Assembly (NCBI GenBank): GCA_951394405.1
Contig: OX596336.1
Coordinates: 1,364,001-1,428,000, forward strand
Reading direction: 5' to 3'
Length of the DNA stretch: 64,000 bases
Source: Coprinellus micaceus
Taxonomy: Eukaryota; Basidiomycota; Agaricomycetes; Agaricales; Psathyrellaceae
The notes below the pieces were generated by a model. It was given only the letters and a program-made list of their open reading frames with translations, was not told the DNA's origin and ran no database searches. The position numbers and the translations under genes were made by a program. This document shows, in pieces, positions 31,999-44,542 of this stretch (position 1 is the first letter of the stretch; every line of letters starts with the position of its first letter).

Positions 31999-34900
31999 TT
32001 AGTACTGAATAAGGACGGCCCAATCGTCCGTAACCTTCGCCCTGGGGTCCTTGATGACGAGCGTCGACGCAGCCCTTGTCATAGCGGGCATAAATTCCCA
32101 GGTCAATTCCTCCCCAGTGCTCTCCACCTTTACGCTCTTGGGGTTGCCCTTCAACCCAAGAACGAGGATCTTCTCTACGCGGACGTCCTTCTGGTCGAGG
32201 GTCTTCGCATAGTTGTTCTTGGGGTTGTACACGGTGAGGCTGACATCGCCAACAGCTTCGGTGGGCTTGAGACTCCCCAGATCGCGGCTCGAGATGCGCA
32301 GGGAGTTCCTCGTCTTCTTCTCAGCAACGAACTCGCGCCAGAGATACTCTCCCTTTTGGTGGTTGTAGGTTTCGCCATCATCGAGGTACAGGTCTCCCTT
32401 CGCCTCACCATCCTTGCTCAAAGCAACACGGAGCGTGAAAGGATCATACTTCATCAAGCTGCTTGCGCGCCTTGGCCTCTCGCGGGTCGAGATAATCGAT
32501 CCACCGCGGATGAACAGAGGAAGTTGGTGCAAGGCCGCTGGGACGGTAACGTGGCTGCCCTTACCGTTGTAAGTGGCGTAGGTGAAATAGTCATAGTAGA
32601 CCTGGTTGTCCGAGAAGTAGACCGTGGTCTCGGTGACATCCTTCTCCGTAACGGGTTTGACAAGGAGGCCAGAAGAGCCGATATAGTACTGGTCGTCGAT
32701 GTCGAACCCATTCTTGTCCTTGGGGAAGACAACGTATTGGGGTCGGAGGATGGGGCGGCCAGTGACGGTGGTTTCGCGGAAAGCCGTGTACCACACGGGC
32801 AGCATCGAGTACCTCAATCGGAGGATGTTGTACACGATGTCTTTGTACGGGCTGGCGAGCAAGTACGGCTCGCGCCTCTTGGTGTCGATGTGGGCATGGG
32901 CCCTAAAGAAGGGAGCCATAGCGCCGACTTGGTACCAGCGGACGAGCATCTCGGGCTCGGGGTTGCCGAAGAAGCCTCCAACGTCAGAACCTGCGAAGCT
33001 AAATCCGCCGATGCTGTTGGCGAGGACCATCTTGATTCCGACAGCCATGTGTTCCCAGGTGCCCATGTTGTCGCCTGTCCACATCGCACCGAAGCGTTGG
33101 GAGCCGGCATAGAAGGCGCGGGTGAGGACGAAGGGGCGCTTGGGCGGGTCAGAACGGGCGGCGACAGCTTGGTATGTCAAGTTCGACTGCAGATCGATCG
33201 TAAGTTGAAGTCGATGAGAGTGAGAAGGAGACGTACGTAGAGCATTCCGTTGATGTTGTGGATATCACGATGCTCCCAGCCACCGTAGTGGACATTATCC
33301 TTGGGCATGGTGATTTCAGGGCCGTTGAAGACAGAAGGCTCGTTCATGTCGTTCCAGATGTGCACGTCCTCGGTGCTCTTCGTCCATGACCAGCTGCCAC
33401 TCTCGAGCTGGTAGGGCTTGAACACTGACTTCCACCAATCCCACGCAGCGGGGTTGAAGAAGTCTACCCATGAGCTGCTACCGGGCCAGCACCATCCCTC
33501 ATACTCTCCCTCGCCACTCTTGGGCTTGACCAAGATCTTGAGGTCCTGAGCGGCGGTGAAGGCGGGGTAGTTGGAGTCGCGCTTGAGATGGGGATCGACG
33601 ATGACGACCATCTGGGAAGGAAGCTTTTAGTTATGTGTCGTGAATGATGTCAACAGTATAGCTCACCTTCCTGCCAGTAGCTGCGACGTCGTTGACCATC
33701 TCGACGGGGTCAGGGAAGGTCTTCTCGTTCCACATGAAGTACTCGTGGTCGACAGAGTATTCAATATCAAGCCAGAGGACGTCCACAGGGATGTTCTCCT
33801 CATCGAAGCGCTTCTGAACGGTCCTGACGTCTTCTGAGCTCACGTAGTTCCATCTGCACTGGTGGTAACCCAATCCAAATGCGGCTGGAAGCGGGGCGGT
33901 GCCGGTGAGTTTGGCGTACTGAGCGAAGACAGCGTCGGGGTCAGGTCCAGGTAGGATAAACAGGTCGAGGATGCCGGATTCGGAGATCCAATGGGTCTCC
34001 GTCGATTTATCCGAGGAATGGGACACGTCGATCCACGTCTCTGACGCAACCAAGTCGAAGACGGCGACGGTGGATTCTTCGGAATGGGCATGCATGAGAG
34101 GAATGGAGCCGTAGAGTGAGACGGGAGAGGACGCCAGGTGCTCGAAGACGTCGGCGTTGTAAAGGCGGTAAGGGTCGCTGAAGAAAGCGTTCTCACCAGT
34201 AGTCGTAGGCAGAGCAAGACGGGTCGCGTGCTGGGGAATTCCATAGACAACGCCATGGTTGGGGAAGCTGATGTCAATTGAGAGGGATTCAGGACCTGGC
34301 TCATTCGCTCAGCATCCTGACTTAAGAGTGCGTGAAGTGGACATACCCTTGGGCTTTGAATCTGTCCACTGTCCCCAAGTCTCATCCCATAGTGCGTCCT
34401 CTTCAACTCCCTCGAACCACGCCCGTGGGTCGTCAGCTCTGACGACAACTTGAGCCTCCTCGCCCTCCGGTGTGGGGGTCGCCTCCACGGCAGGAGGTTC
34501 CTCCTTCTTTCGGAAGTGCTCCATATGAAGGAGACCCCGTCCGTTCAGAACCACTTGCTCCTTGCCTCCACGGGAAAGGGTGATTTGGAGCGGTTCGTAG
34601 GAGATGACGACGCCGATATCTTTCTTGCTACCATAGACTGCTCGAATGTCTTTCTTGCCCGCCTTCCACTGGATGCTGTCGCTAATCTTGGGGTCGGCAA
34701 TAAGGGACCAAGACGCCGCCTCGTCGTATCGCTTGTGCAACCCGCCAACCTCATCCATCCTCACCCGCACCGCACCATCCCCCTGCACCCGAACTTCCAA
34801 CCCAAACTTGATGTCGGGGTAAAGAGAGGATTTGACGCCGGCTTTGACGATAGCTTGACCGTCGACAATAGATATCGTAGATGGGTCAATGGAATATGGA

Positions 34901-35061
34901 GATTGCCATGGTTGAGCCTCGAGAGAACGCTTCGCTAGGGCCCGCCCTCGTCGACAGAATCCAGATTGTGAACAGGTCTTGAAGTCGTGGGCCTTGAAGG
35001 CGAGAGAATCCTGCACCACTAGGGCTAGCGAGACCAGCCCCAGGACTGAGCGAGCCCACAT
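31999..35061 (-). CDS. ROT2: Glucosidase II alpha subunit (GH31 alpha-glucosidase)
   Basis: ER glycosidase that trims the inner alpha-1,3-linked glucoses from N-glycans. Start at ATG 35059-35061 with a signal peptide (MWARSVLGLVSLALVVQDSLA). The next block KTCSQSGFCRR is diagnostic for glucosidase II alpha. The N-terminal beta-sandwich includes GKEQVVLNGRGLLHMEHFRKK. The GH31 barrel carries GYHQCRWNY, DVLWLDIEYS, MVVIVDPHLK and WNDMNEPSVF with the nucleophile Asp. It continues with WTGDNMGTWEHMA with the acid/base Asp, GGFSFAGSDVGGFFGNP and RAHAHIDTKRREPYL. The C-terminal part has HQLPLFIRGGSIISTRERPRR. Introns fall near 34335-34290, 33660-33612 and 33240-33185. The total is about 970 residues, the normal size. 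All catalytic residues are intact. The partner beta subunit is not in this window. Confidence 0.95.
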
Positions 35062-35327
35062 GTCGGTCTAACCAGAGGTTAACAAGGACTTGGAGGCGAT
35101 TCGAGTAGGTCTTGAGGTCTTGGGTGCGTCGGAGTGATGAGGACACGTCGCGTTAACCTGCCAAATGCTCCCGCCTCTGTGTTGCCCAAAACCCTCAGAG
35201 CCAAATAAGTGTTATGCATCACGTGACGTGACAGGCTCACGTGGAGTGACTCTGCGCGCCTGTTTGTCACGCTTGGTCAACTGAACTTGTTCGCGAAATC
35301 GTCTTGTGCACCTTTCTTGGATAACAC
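35062..35327. promoter_or_regulatory. Divergent promoter region (glucosidase II / Sld7-like gene)
   Basis: 266 bases between divergent start codons. It contains CACGTGA and GTCACGTG-type E-box-like hexamers (CACGTG-related, near 35221-35245). These are possible bHLH sites, judged by sequence only. Confidence 0.4.
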
Positions 35328-36829
35328 ATGGCTTTGAGCTCCCCTTCAAAGCCTCCAAAAAACCCCGCAACGTCCCGGTCGACCCAAAATATCCCAGGAA
35401 CCAATGGCAAGACGCCTAGTCACCTCTCAACATCACACCGACTGCTCTACCGCGGTGCACTATCTCTACCCGACTCCCAGATGCTGCTGGATGGGCTCGC
35501 ATTCGTTGCGAAGCTCGAAAGCCCCACAAAGAAAGTCTCGACATCTCTGCTTGATAACAGCTTGGCCCTAGCGCTCGAGAGTATGCGAGGGAGACCTTCT
35601 CTTCGCTTTCTCGGGACCACCAAGCTGTCTGACATTTACCTGGACGAAAGTGGTTGTGTAGAGTTGTGAGTGGCTTCTTACTTGCTATGGGAACGCTAAT
35701 GGACTTGGTGGCCACAGGGACATACACCCCCGCGCTCTCATTTCTCGTATATACTTCGAGAACATGTTCTGTTTAAAACCATTGTCGTCCGAAGGTCCAG
35801 GCGGCAACCTCAGGTCCGACATTGGCATCAAAATCGCGCTTGGAGACAGTGGTATGTGCGTCCATTGCCATTGTCCACAGTCACAATAAATCTAACATTC
35901 AAAAGACGGACCTGAAACAACACGAGCCGTTGTCTACGCCGAACTTGCCCCAGCCATGAACTCCTCTCCCTCCCCTGCACCTTCCAAAGGACCCTCGATC
36001 CTCCAACTCAACGTCGCTCGAATAACCCAACGCCCAGTTCCAAAGCTACCCCGTCCCGACGACCCTATCCCCCGAAAGCCGCCAACGATGCTTGCTCGGA
36101 ACGAGAGCAGCAGCAACCTGAAGCGCGTCGCAAGTGGGAGTCTTAAAGGCGGAAATGACCTCAAACGCGTCGCGAGTGGGAGCCTGGCGAACGTGATGGT
36201 GCCCAAGCGGCCAAAACTCGTGGGTGGGAGCGTGTCGAATCTGGGAAGCGGGGTGAGGTTGAGCGCGACGAAGAGCAGTGGGGAAGATGTATTCAAAGTG
36301 CCGGAGTTGCCTGTGAAGCAGAAACCGAAGGATGACGTCTTTGGAGGAAGGAGTCAACCAAAGGTGAAGCAGGCAAATGTGAAAGGGAAAGCGAAGGCCG
36401 ATGTGATTGGGGAGGCTGATGAGGACCTCGAGTTCTTCGAAGTGGACTTTGATGCGGGGTCAGTGGAGAAGGATAACAAGAACGTGAGTTTCTTTGCCAG
36501 CCTCCCAAGTGCAGTCACATACCCTGCCATAGAAAATCAAGAAAGCCACAATCGCACACCTCGCCAAAACCAAGGATCCAGGAGCTAAGAGCGACGCAAC
36601 AGTGTTCGACAAAACCCATGCCGACTTTAAGGAGTTCTACGGCGTTATGTATCACGGGGTGTGCTTTGCTTTGGTCCGTCATTTTACTTCTTATTTGTGA
36701 CCATGCCCAGCTGAGATTGCTCCCTATCTACAGCGAGGCCGAATCCGGCTGGAGGCTGTAGACCCGGCGTTGGTCGAGCGTTTATTGAAGCTGCACACTC
36801 GGATGTACCTCACAGGGCTTGGAGTATAA
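35328..36829 (+). CDS. Possible Sld7 C-terminal-domain protein (replication-initiation factor-like)
   Basis: Five exons. Start at ATG 35328. The first intron is near 35666-35720 and later ones near 35855-35905, 36483-36530 and 36662-36735. The N-terminal domain (LLYRGALSLPDSQMLLDGLAF ... FLGTTKLSDIYLDESG) is followed by LDIHPRALISRIYFENMFCL. A long basic Ser/Pro-rich linker contains the near-perfect nonapeptide repeat LKRVASGSL twice, and KPKDDVFGGR. The C-terminal 60 residues (HADFKEFYGVMYHGVCFALR ... LLKLHTRMYLTGLGV) resemble the Sld7 C-terminal domain as found in basidiomycetes. Sld7 works with Sld3 to load Cdc45 at replication origins. The family call rests on that short C-terminal pattern only. 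Confidence 0.55.
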
Positions 36830-37300
36830 CAGCGCGCGTCGTGCCAAGCACATATTCATGCGCCCCTGATGTCAGTTCATGCCTCGCGCTTGTGAACTGT
36901 GATAGGCTTTTTGAGGGGCGTGAATCATTGAACTGCCGACCATTCACGCCTGAATCTCAGGGCAAAGGCAGGGCCTCAGTCGCTGGCCGAGCCCCTGAGT
37001 TAAGGCGTATCACATATAGTTCATGGCCATCTCGGATCTCAGGAGATACTTATCTTGTGTACATACGACCTCGCTCTCGCTGCACCTTGAGCTTGCGTCC
37101 CCATGCAGAGCTGTACAGTGAATAGACAATACACTGGTGAAGCTGTGGATTCAAGCCAAAACCTGGGGTGTGTTCCTCGAGGTGATGCCGTGATGACGGA
37201 GTAGGAATTGGTCAAGGCGCCTAATTCGCTCCCAAGCTCCCACAGTCACTCTGCCTCCCTTCTTTCACAGCAACCACCACATTCTCTCTCCGTTCGCTCA
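36830..37300. other. Intergenic, nothing recognised
   Basis: No open frame with exon partners. The stretch near 36945 (CACGCCTGAATCT) is repeated at about 62365, but too short to interpret. Confidence 0.45.
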
Positions 37301-40300
37301 ATGGCGAGCAATTCCAGTATATTCAGCCCCTCAGCATCGTCGTTCCTGACCGCCCCCAGCGTCGTTGGCCCCAACAGCGACGGGACCTCTTCGCCAGCAG
37401 TACCTGACTCGCCATCGTCGTCGTCAGGCAGCAACGGTATCGTCACCGTCGACAGCGAGCACTGGACCCCATCTGAGTACTCAGACTTCACGACTCTGAG
37501 CGCGGTCAGCTCTGCGACCCCCAGCATCCTCAGCGTGAACAGCAGTATCCCTGGGACGAATGGGGTACCCACAGCGCCGCAGTCCCCGGCCAGAGAGGCT
37601 GTTAACGATAACGTCAACACTGATAATAGCACTTCCATAGGTGTGTGCCTTTTCTCCGATTCGACTGATATGTAGGCACACGTATCTGATACTGGGGCTG
37701 TATTCGTAGATACCATTCGCCCTGAGTCACACTGGCAAGACCGGGAGAAGACACCTTCCCGCGCAAGCACCTTCTCTCTCCTCCGGTACCTCAGCGCTCT
37801 TCCAGCTCCATCTGGGAGTGGCTCAGACGCATTTAACTCTTTCGAGTTCCCGGGGCAAGACGCTAGCAGTGCCACTCAACAGCAACAGCCAGCTGGGCCA
37901 GAACCCTCCTCTTCTCCATTCTCTCATTATCCATATTCTATACCCCCACCGTCGACAATACCCAACGCATATCCAGACCCCCCAATGACTTCGTTCTCAC
38001 CGCCCGCAACGGTGTCGACGACCCTGCTCGACGATTCGAGGCAGCCCTCCCCCGCGCCGTCCGAGTCTGTTGAGCGCTTGGCAGCGGATTTGATGGCTTT
38101 CAGCATGACCTCGTCATCAAAAGAGGTTCCCGAGCGCCACCAGCCAGAGGAGCCGACAACGTCCTCATCGACGGCTTCCTCGACTCTGATTCCATCGCCG
38201 CCCACTCCTACCAACGCACCCAATGTGACAGCCACGACGACGTACGAGTATACGCTCACCACCTCCCCAGAACCCGTCCCCAAGTCCGAGTCACCAGACT
38301 TGCCAGCGGGTCAGGGTAGCGTTAGCGGCGTTAAGGTCACTGGCGCATCAATCCCGCACAATGCCACCACCGCATCAGGAGGATTCAGCCATAGCACGAC
38401 CCAAAGGTGGCCATGGATGGATATTGTCGACGACCTCTTCCCTGGCCACGGCCTAGACGCTGGACAGCATGACGGTGCTCCGTTGCCCCATATCATGCAA
38501 GTCTTACCTGGCTCCCGACCGCCAGTACACACCGAAGCACAGCAGCCCGCGGACGCACCAGGCTTTTTTGGGTATCTCGCTGCCCCCGGCCCTGGCCCGT
38601 CCTCAACGACAGTCTTCTCTGAGGATGAAAATTTGCCACAGGGATCGCCTACTGGCCAGCTGCCCCCTCCTTATCATACCATCCCCTCGGCCTCGTCATG
38701 GCCGGGCTTCGGCCGTGGAGAAGAGATGCAGGAGAGCGCAGTGAGCACACTCCCGGTTCCGACTACGACTTACTCCTCAAGTTTGGAGCAAGATTGGATC
38801 CAGGCATACTCCGTGCCTACTAGGCCGTTGTATGGCTCTCAAGGACCCACCTACCCTGATGCACCCAGCCACACTCCAATCTCAACGAACGCTCCAGTAC
38901 CCCTGTTTGGGACTGCCCCATTTGACTTTAGTCTTGGAGTGGGGGATGCTGACGCCACGCCGAGGGGTAGCGGTTTGGCAGGAGAGACCTGGCGGGTGGG
39001 ATCGTTACAAGGTACCTGGGATGTCTCCGTGGCGCCTAGCTCTTACGGAGGGCCGTTTGGTGCCGGCAACGACCACTCGGACAACCGTGACCCCATTCAC
39101 CCTCATCTTCCGTACCGAGTCCCGTCCCCGTCGTCCTTCAGGAGCACCCCTACGCCCCAATTCTCTCCCGTTGCCCCTGGTCAGACACACCCGGCTTTTG
39201 GCTGCCCGTTATTTGCACCCCCATCTCCTACGAATACAACCTCTACGGAGGCTGATAGTGTGTATGGACTAAAGCGCGTCGCTCCGACTACACACCAGCA
39301 CCCATCGAGCGACCAAGAATTCCAGGCAGATGAGGAGGTTGAAACCCGCGACACAGGGAAAGGTCGCCTTGCCGTCAACACAGAGGAAGCGAGGCAAGCT
39401 TATGAGAGGGCTGTAGAGGCCAGGGTAAGACCTCGCTTCTTTTGTGCATTGCGCCCGAACTGACGTTTCGACCCCCTTCCCAGAAGAAGTTTAGAGGCGA
39501 AGCCGTCTACCCCAGTATGCCACCTGGTCCACTCTTCGATACCGATGGCTCAAGTGCACAGAAGGCGTATCAAGATGCGGTTCGAGCTAGGGTAAGCCAA
39601 CCTGCTTTGCGCCTTGATGACTGGTGTTTAATCTTTCAAACAGGATCGCTTAACCCAGAGATACAGCACCAGAGCTCCCCGAATCTCTCAAGGGGTCCAC
39701 GAGCAACCTGCAGACCCCATCAGTCCAACCCAACACAGCGACTTCGGCCCATCTTTTAGCCCGGTTCAGGACATGAGCTACGACCTTCATTCGTACTTCC
39801 CCGCCTCCGCCGTGCCGAGGCTTCAGACCGTGTCGGGTCCCAGCCATCCCACTATCATTTCTGAGCATTATCCCACAGTCCAAAGCCCAGTTGGGTCTCT
39901 TGAAGCGATACCCATCGTACCTGTGTCGGCGCCTCCCGCTCGTCGTCGAGGTACCCCTGGGCTCGAGCGGGATGATTGGAAGGACACCAAGCAATCTGGA
40001 TTGGAAGAGGAGATGACCCCCACACCCTGGGAGCTTAATGAACGGCCACACGCGGGTGCTACGGCAAAGGAGCCCAACTCTCATGCAACGCACGAGTTCG
40101 CTACAGGCTACCCTGGTGCAACGTATCGGCCAGGGGGTCTTCATGGTACTCCCCTCGCCTCTCCCTTCATTCCACCAAGCAGAGCATCGAGTGCATCGAC
40201 GAGCTCGATGTACGTCTGCAGCATGGCACCCCCCCTTCAGTGCCGCCCTCCCCCTTCACCCACCTCAAGCTGCACCAGTAGCGATGCCCCGCGGCTGCTA

Positions 40301-41887
40301 CCGCGTCGGCGCTCTCAGCGAAGTATCCGCAGGTCTACGTCCTCGCACACAATTCCAGCCGTCAGTTTTGTGCTCCCCGGGCCGACAAGTACCACTCAGA
40401 CAGGCTCGCCGGCGCAGGGCTCTTCGAACCCGATTCACAACTTCCAGTCTAGCTACCCTGGCATGAGCTCTGGGAAGTTGTCCACCTTGAACTTCAACGA
40501 GTCGACCCGTCCGTCGCCTTGGATCAGCCAGGTTCCGACTGGGAATACGAGCCATTGGGGTGCGTCCTCGGGTCCTGCCCCCACTCTGAGTGGACGAAGT
40601 CAGTCCGGATTTGGATGTGGATTTGGTACGGGAGCAGGTGTCGCCAATGCAACGCCTAACGACAACCAGTTTGGATCTTCCTGGCCCTTTGCCCCCCTAC
40701 CGAACGTAACGCCAACTCCTGCTCAGTGGCCCTTCGGTGGTTGGGCTACAGGGACGCCTGGTCAGCAGCAAACCCCCGCCGGCCCTTGGCAGCACCCTTT
40801 GACGGGCTGGGGTGGATCGTGGTTTACTCATCCTGGAAACACACCCCCGGGTGTCATGTTCCCTCCCCAAGCGCCCATGATGTCCACCTCGATTTTGCCA
40901 CCCTCCACGTCCGGTCCAGGAACGACAGCTCGGAACACTGGTCTCCCGTTCACGCAGTCAACGGCGCTTCCAACGTACCCGCTCCCAGCTGGACAGTACC
41001 CTGGAAATCTTGGCGCGCATTCGCAGTTCATGACCCCACATGCTATGGGTGTGTCAGCCCATGCTTCTGATCCTTATGCGGTTCGCAGTGCTCCTCCACC
41101 ATACAACACCAGTCCAAATGGACCCTGGGGCAACCCGGGCCCTCCTCACGCCCAGGTTACTCCCCCTGGTCCCGCTGGGATGTGTCGGTATCCGCTCCAT
41201 TCGAAGTATTGCTTCCCAGACTCGAATGTCGCGTTCGTGGTGAGTCCCAATAGATCTTGTTTCGTCAATAGATATTTCTAAAAACGTCAAACAGGTTCAA
41301 GGCATCGAATATCGCGTTCATCGTTTCTTCTTCGAAAAGCATTCGAATCAAATGAAGGAAATGTTGGCACCCTATCCCCCAGGCCTGTACCACACCATGG
41401 AACCAATTCCGCTCATGGTCTCGGGCACTGACTTTGACAAGCTCTTGTCCATCTTCTACCCTTCGTACGTCCAAATAGGGTTGAGGGATATCGATTGGTG
41501 GTATTGACGAAGTCTTTCCTTAGAAACCCCCTTCAATCCGACTTGACCGAAGCCGAAGATTTCGCTCGCGTGATTCGGGCGTCCCAGCAACTCGGCTTCC
41601 AGGACATCCGCAAATCCGTCATCCAAATGGCGTCGAAGCTCAACCCAGTCGAGCGCATCTTGCTGTCTCGCAACCACGACATCAAGGAGTGGGCAATCTC
41701 CGCGTACGAAGAGCTGTGTGCAAGTGGCAAACCCGTGTCGCCGGAGGATGGAGAGAAGTTAGGAGCGACGACTGTTATCAGGATCTGGGAGATCCAGCAG
41801 CAACTCAATGCCCAGGAATTCTGTCGCGCTGGGTGTCGCAAGGAGTTTTTGGAATCGACTGTAAAGGAGAAATTCGGCCTGGAGTAA
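37301..41887 (+). CDS. Giant disordered BTB/POZ-domain protein
   Basis: About 1,430 residues. Start at ATG 37301 (MASNSSIFSPSASSFLTAPS). Exons 37301-37640, 37710-39424, 39484-39591, 39644-41239, 41295 to about 41465, and about 41523-41887. The first 1,200 residues are Ser/Pro/Thr/Gly-rich and almost certainly unfolded. A short charged unit occurs twice around exon 3 (AYERAVEARKKF and AYQDAVRARDRL). The C-terminal 210 residues form a BTB domain (VQGIEYRVHRFFFEKHS ... FDKLLSIFYPSN) and a helical extension (DFARVIRASQQLGFQDIRKS ... EDGEKLGATTVIRIWEIQQQL). Most mushroom BTB proteins of this type lack the long leader. BTB domains mediate dimerisation or cullin-3 binding; the function here is unknown. 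The long exon joins across four introns are consistent in frame, so it is read as one gene. Promoter or second start sites near 39773 cannot be excluded. Confidence 0.78.
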
Positions 41888-42718
41888 AGTGGGTTGGTAT
41901 CTTGACAGTAGTAGTTCGTGGTGCGCGATCGTTCGAGGACGCTGTGGCAATGTACTTATAGTGTCATATATTGTTCGTGTTTATAGTCCCTGGTGTATAT
42001 ATATATTGGGCCAATCAATCCGCAAGCAATGATGTCAGCCGGCGCTTACACAGAACAAGCGCCCGTCGTAGCCGAACAACGTCCGAATCGTCGGGTACGG
42101 GCCAGAAAGTCTCGCTGGTGAGCCACCGATAGCTTGGTGTGGTGTCTAGGGGATTTCCCTCCTCTTCCCTGTTCAGCATCAGACCTCACGCTCGATCCAC
42201 CGGCCCTTTCAGTCTACCCCGAAGCTTCGAGGCTGATACCCATCCATAGGCAGCACCTCGGCCATTTGGCGACGTCCCTATCAGTCTCCCCCGTAGTGAT
42301 AGTCAAACGAAGGGCCCTTCCATCGATGGGGCTGAATCGGCTTGAGTCGACACTGTCTAGCAGTAGCTTCTCGCGATTTCTATCGAGAATTGAGTAACCG
42401 GTGGCGAAGTATCGCTGCCCCAGGCCGACCGTTAATCCGGTCGCAGGATATGAACCTGGGTGCTAGGCTACAACTCTGTTCCGATTTTGTCCTCAGTCCT
42501 ACCTTTCCTGGTATAGTGCACGCGTCCTTCGACGGCTCCACTAGTTCCCGACGGGAAAGTTACCCTCTGACATTATCCGACGCGAATAACCTTGAAAGCC
42601 ACACATTCCGCGGACATGCCCCCTCTACAGACAAGTCAATCTTGCGTTTACAGTCGCTACTGTACATCCCTCACATCCTAGAACTTCTACACGTTGTTTA
42701 CGGCTTGACATGGTGATA
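41888..42718. other. Intergenic, nothing recognised
   Basis: It starts with an AT-rich TATATATATATTGGGCC tract near 41996 just past the BTB gene, perhaps part of its terminator. No gene seen. Confidence 0.45.
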
Positions 42719-43510
42719 TCAACGCCCTGCGCCCGCCGTCCACCGCTGTGGTGTCCGCTGGGCACGCCGATGCCGCTGTCGCGGCTGTCTCTCAATATGG
42801 ATCGACTGCTCGACTTCCATTGCAATCCTGATCGCGTTCGCCCCACCCAACGCTTCCTTCTCGAGCTTCGCCTGCAAGTAATCCACTTCTTCTTCGAACT
42901 GTGAGCTTCTACTTCCCCGACCATGCTTCCGAGGCAAGCCGAGACTGGGGAGTAGACGCCACGAGGCCGTCCGGATTGGCGAAGGCAGAGCTCCGTGCCC
43001 CATTGCTCTGCTCGGTTTTGACGTCGATACGGGAGTAGATGGGCGAGAGAAGTTGACTATGGGAGAAACGCTTGCCTGCACAGGTCGCGATAAAACCGAC
43101 GACGAGGTCGATGCTGCCGATGCCGGGCGAATGATCGTCTTAATGGACTTGTAGCCATCCTTGGCCTCAACCTCCGTGATTCTGATTTCTGTTGCGTAAA
43201 CGTGCAGGAAGAGTCTCCCTTCGAGTTTGTTGTCGGATTCCGTGGAGCCCAGTGGGTCTCGAGAAGGGAAACGCTCCAGTGGTGGCACCAACGGTGTGAA
43301 TGTGTTGGAGCGTGCTAAGCTATCTGTGGACTGTTGTTGCCAGGGTTTCGTGAGCGCCTGCAGGGGTTGCCCTGGCGAGAACTTGTGGGGCTCGCGTGCC
43401 AAGAACGACACAGGGATTTTTTGGGAATCAGGATGAGGTTGTCTTCCTCGGTCCTTGAGAGGAGGAGTGCGTCCCGAGGTATCGATCCTCAGAACCGGAC
43501 GCTGGCTCAT
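42719..43510 (-). CDS. Disordered protein of unknown function with a short coiled-coil-like segment
   Basis: An uninterrupted frame of 263 codons from ATG 43508-43510. Not recognised. Composition is Ser/Pro/Arg-rich at first (LRIDTSGRTPPLKDRGRQP). A compact folded-looking stretch EGRLFLHVYATEIRITEVEA lies in the middle. Later comes FEEEVDYLQAKLEKEALGGA, which could be a short helix or coiled coil. The C-terminus is a basic low-complexity tail. An intron-spliced alternative end is possible. Confidence 0.5.
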   Translation of the reverse strand: MSQRPVLRIDTSGRTPPLKDRGRQPHPDSQKIPVSFLAREPHKFSPGQPLQALTKPWQQQSTDSLARSNTFTPLVPPLERFPSRDPLGSTESDNKLEGRLFLHVYATEIRITEVEAKDGYKSIKTIIRPASAASTSSSVLSRPVQASVSPIVNFSRPSTPVSTSKPSRAMGHGALPSPIRTASWRLLPSLGLPRKHGRGSRSSQFEEEVDYLQAKLEKEALGGANAIRIAMEVEQSIHIERQPRQRHRRAQRTPQRWTAGAGR

Positions 43511-44112
43511 CTAGAGGAGCCTCAGTATGGATGCAAGGGTGGTTCCCCAGCACTTACTCTGGCTTCTGCTTGGTACCGTATCAGAAGGTTGAGTATCCAG
43601 TCGTCCGATAGGGTGTATACTCGGATCGAGTGTTGGGAGTCCCTAGGGGTGCTGATACTCCGAACACGAAAGGGCGCAATTGTCTTTCTTCCGCAGGCTA
43701 CTTATACCTCTTGCCCTCGATGTTGATGAAATCAGGACCTCCTGTAGATCAGTAAGGATACTTGATTCGTTGGCCGACCTTGGCCACCTGGATATGTTTT
43801 AAGAACCTCAACACCACATTGCGCATCAGGACTTTGAGAACATTCTCATGGCCCGCATCAGCCGTCAAGGAAGAGCAGGTAAGAGTCAGACGCCCAACGC
43901 AGAAGAGCAATACCTCATCGAAGCATCGCTCTATCCCAGCAGAAAAGGAGCTGAAAAGGGATGAGATAGTGATGGTGGTGGGAGAAAAGGTAACGTACGA
44001 GCTAGATTCAATTAAGCATGACATTAGGCCCATCAAACTTCTCCGGTGCTACAACTGGCAGGGAGCATCGCTGATTCTAGTCGCCTCCGTCATTAGTGTA
44101 ACGTTGTCGTCC

Positions 44113-44124
44113 AGATATATAAGA
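44113..44124 (+). promoter_or_regulatory. TATA box
   Basis: GATATATAAGAC about 100 bases upstream of the ATG at 44216, a usual fungal spacing. This supports the small gene below. Confidence 0.45.
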
Positions 44125-44215
44125 CTGTCCATGTCAGCTGTAGGTTGCCCACGGCTTTCTCTCTGCACCCCCGCGACACCTCCCCTCCTTCTCGCTCACC
44201 GCGATATCTCCAGCC

Positions 44216-44542
44216 ATGATGATGGTCAGAAGAAACGCAGGAGGGGTACGGCTACCTCGGCAGAGACAAAGGGTGCGCCAAGTCGGCCGGCCCTTCCGTT
44301 ATGTCTTTGCTAAGAGAAACCAGAGATCCAGCTCCTCGTCAACCTCTAGCTCCTGGAGCAGCACCGATGATTCGACGACTCCTGAGAGGGGTCGTCCCTT
44401 CCGACGGAAGACCGCAAGCATTGTAAATGACGAAGAATTCATGGAGCCTTGCATGTATCTCGTTGTCCGTCGAGAAAAGTTGAACCAAGCCGTTGGACGA
44501 ATAGTGTTTCTGCCAAGTCCTCAGGTACGTTCCATACCTTGA
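44216..44542 (+). CDS. Small basic protein of unknown function
   Basis: About 108 residues from ATG 44216. The N-terminal half is Arg/Gln-rich (RRNAGGVRLPRQRQRVRQ), followed by a serine run. The C-terminal half looks folded (FMEPCMYLVVRREKLNQAV, then GRIVFLPSPQ). A donor-like GTACGT occurs at about 44525, so the last residues may be replaced by a second exon. A TATA box lies at the right distance upstream. No family recognised. Confidence 0.4.
   Translation: MMMVRRNAGGVRLPRQRQRVRQVGRPFRYVFAKRNQRSSSSSTSSSWSSTDDSTTPERGRPFRRKTASIVNDEEFMEPCMYLVVRREKLNQAVGRIVFLPSPQVRSIP

Noticed and set aside
36940..36960. CACGCCTGAATCT shared with 62365 as a repeat
   Set aside because: Only 13 bases match and the flanks differ, so chance cannot be excluded.
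42440..42470. tRNA-like B box on the minus strand (GGTTCATATCC)
   Set aside because: The T-arm pairs at four of five positions, but no matching acceptor or D-arm is present at the right distance.
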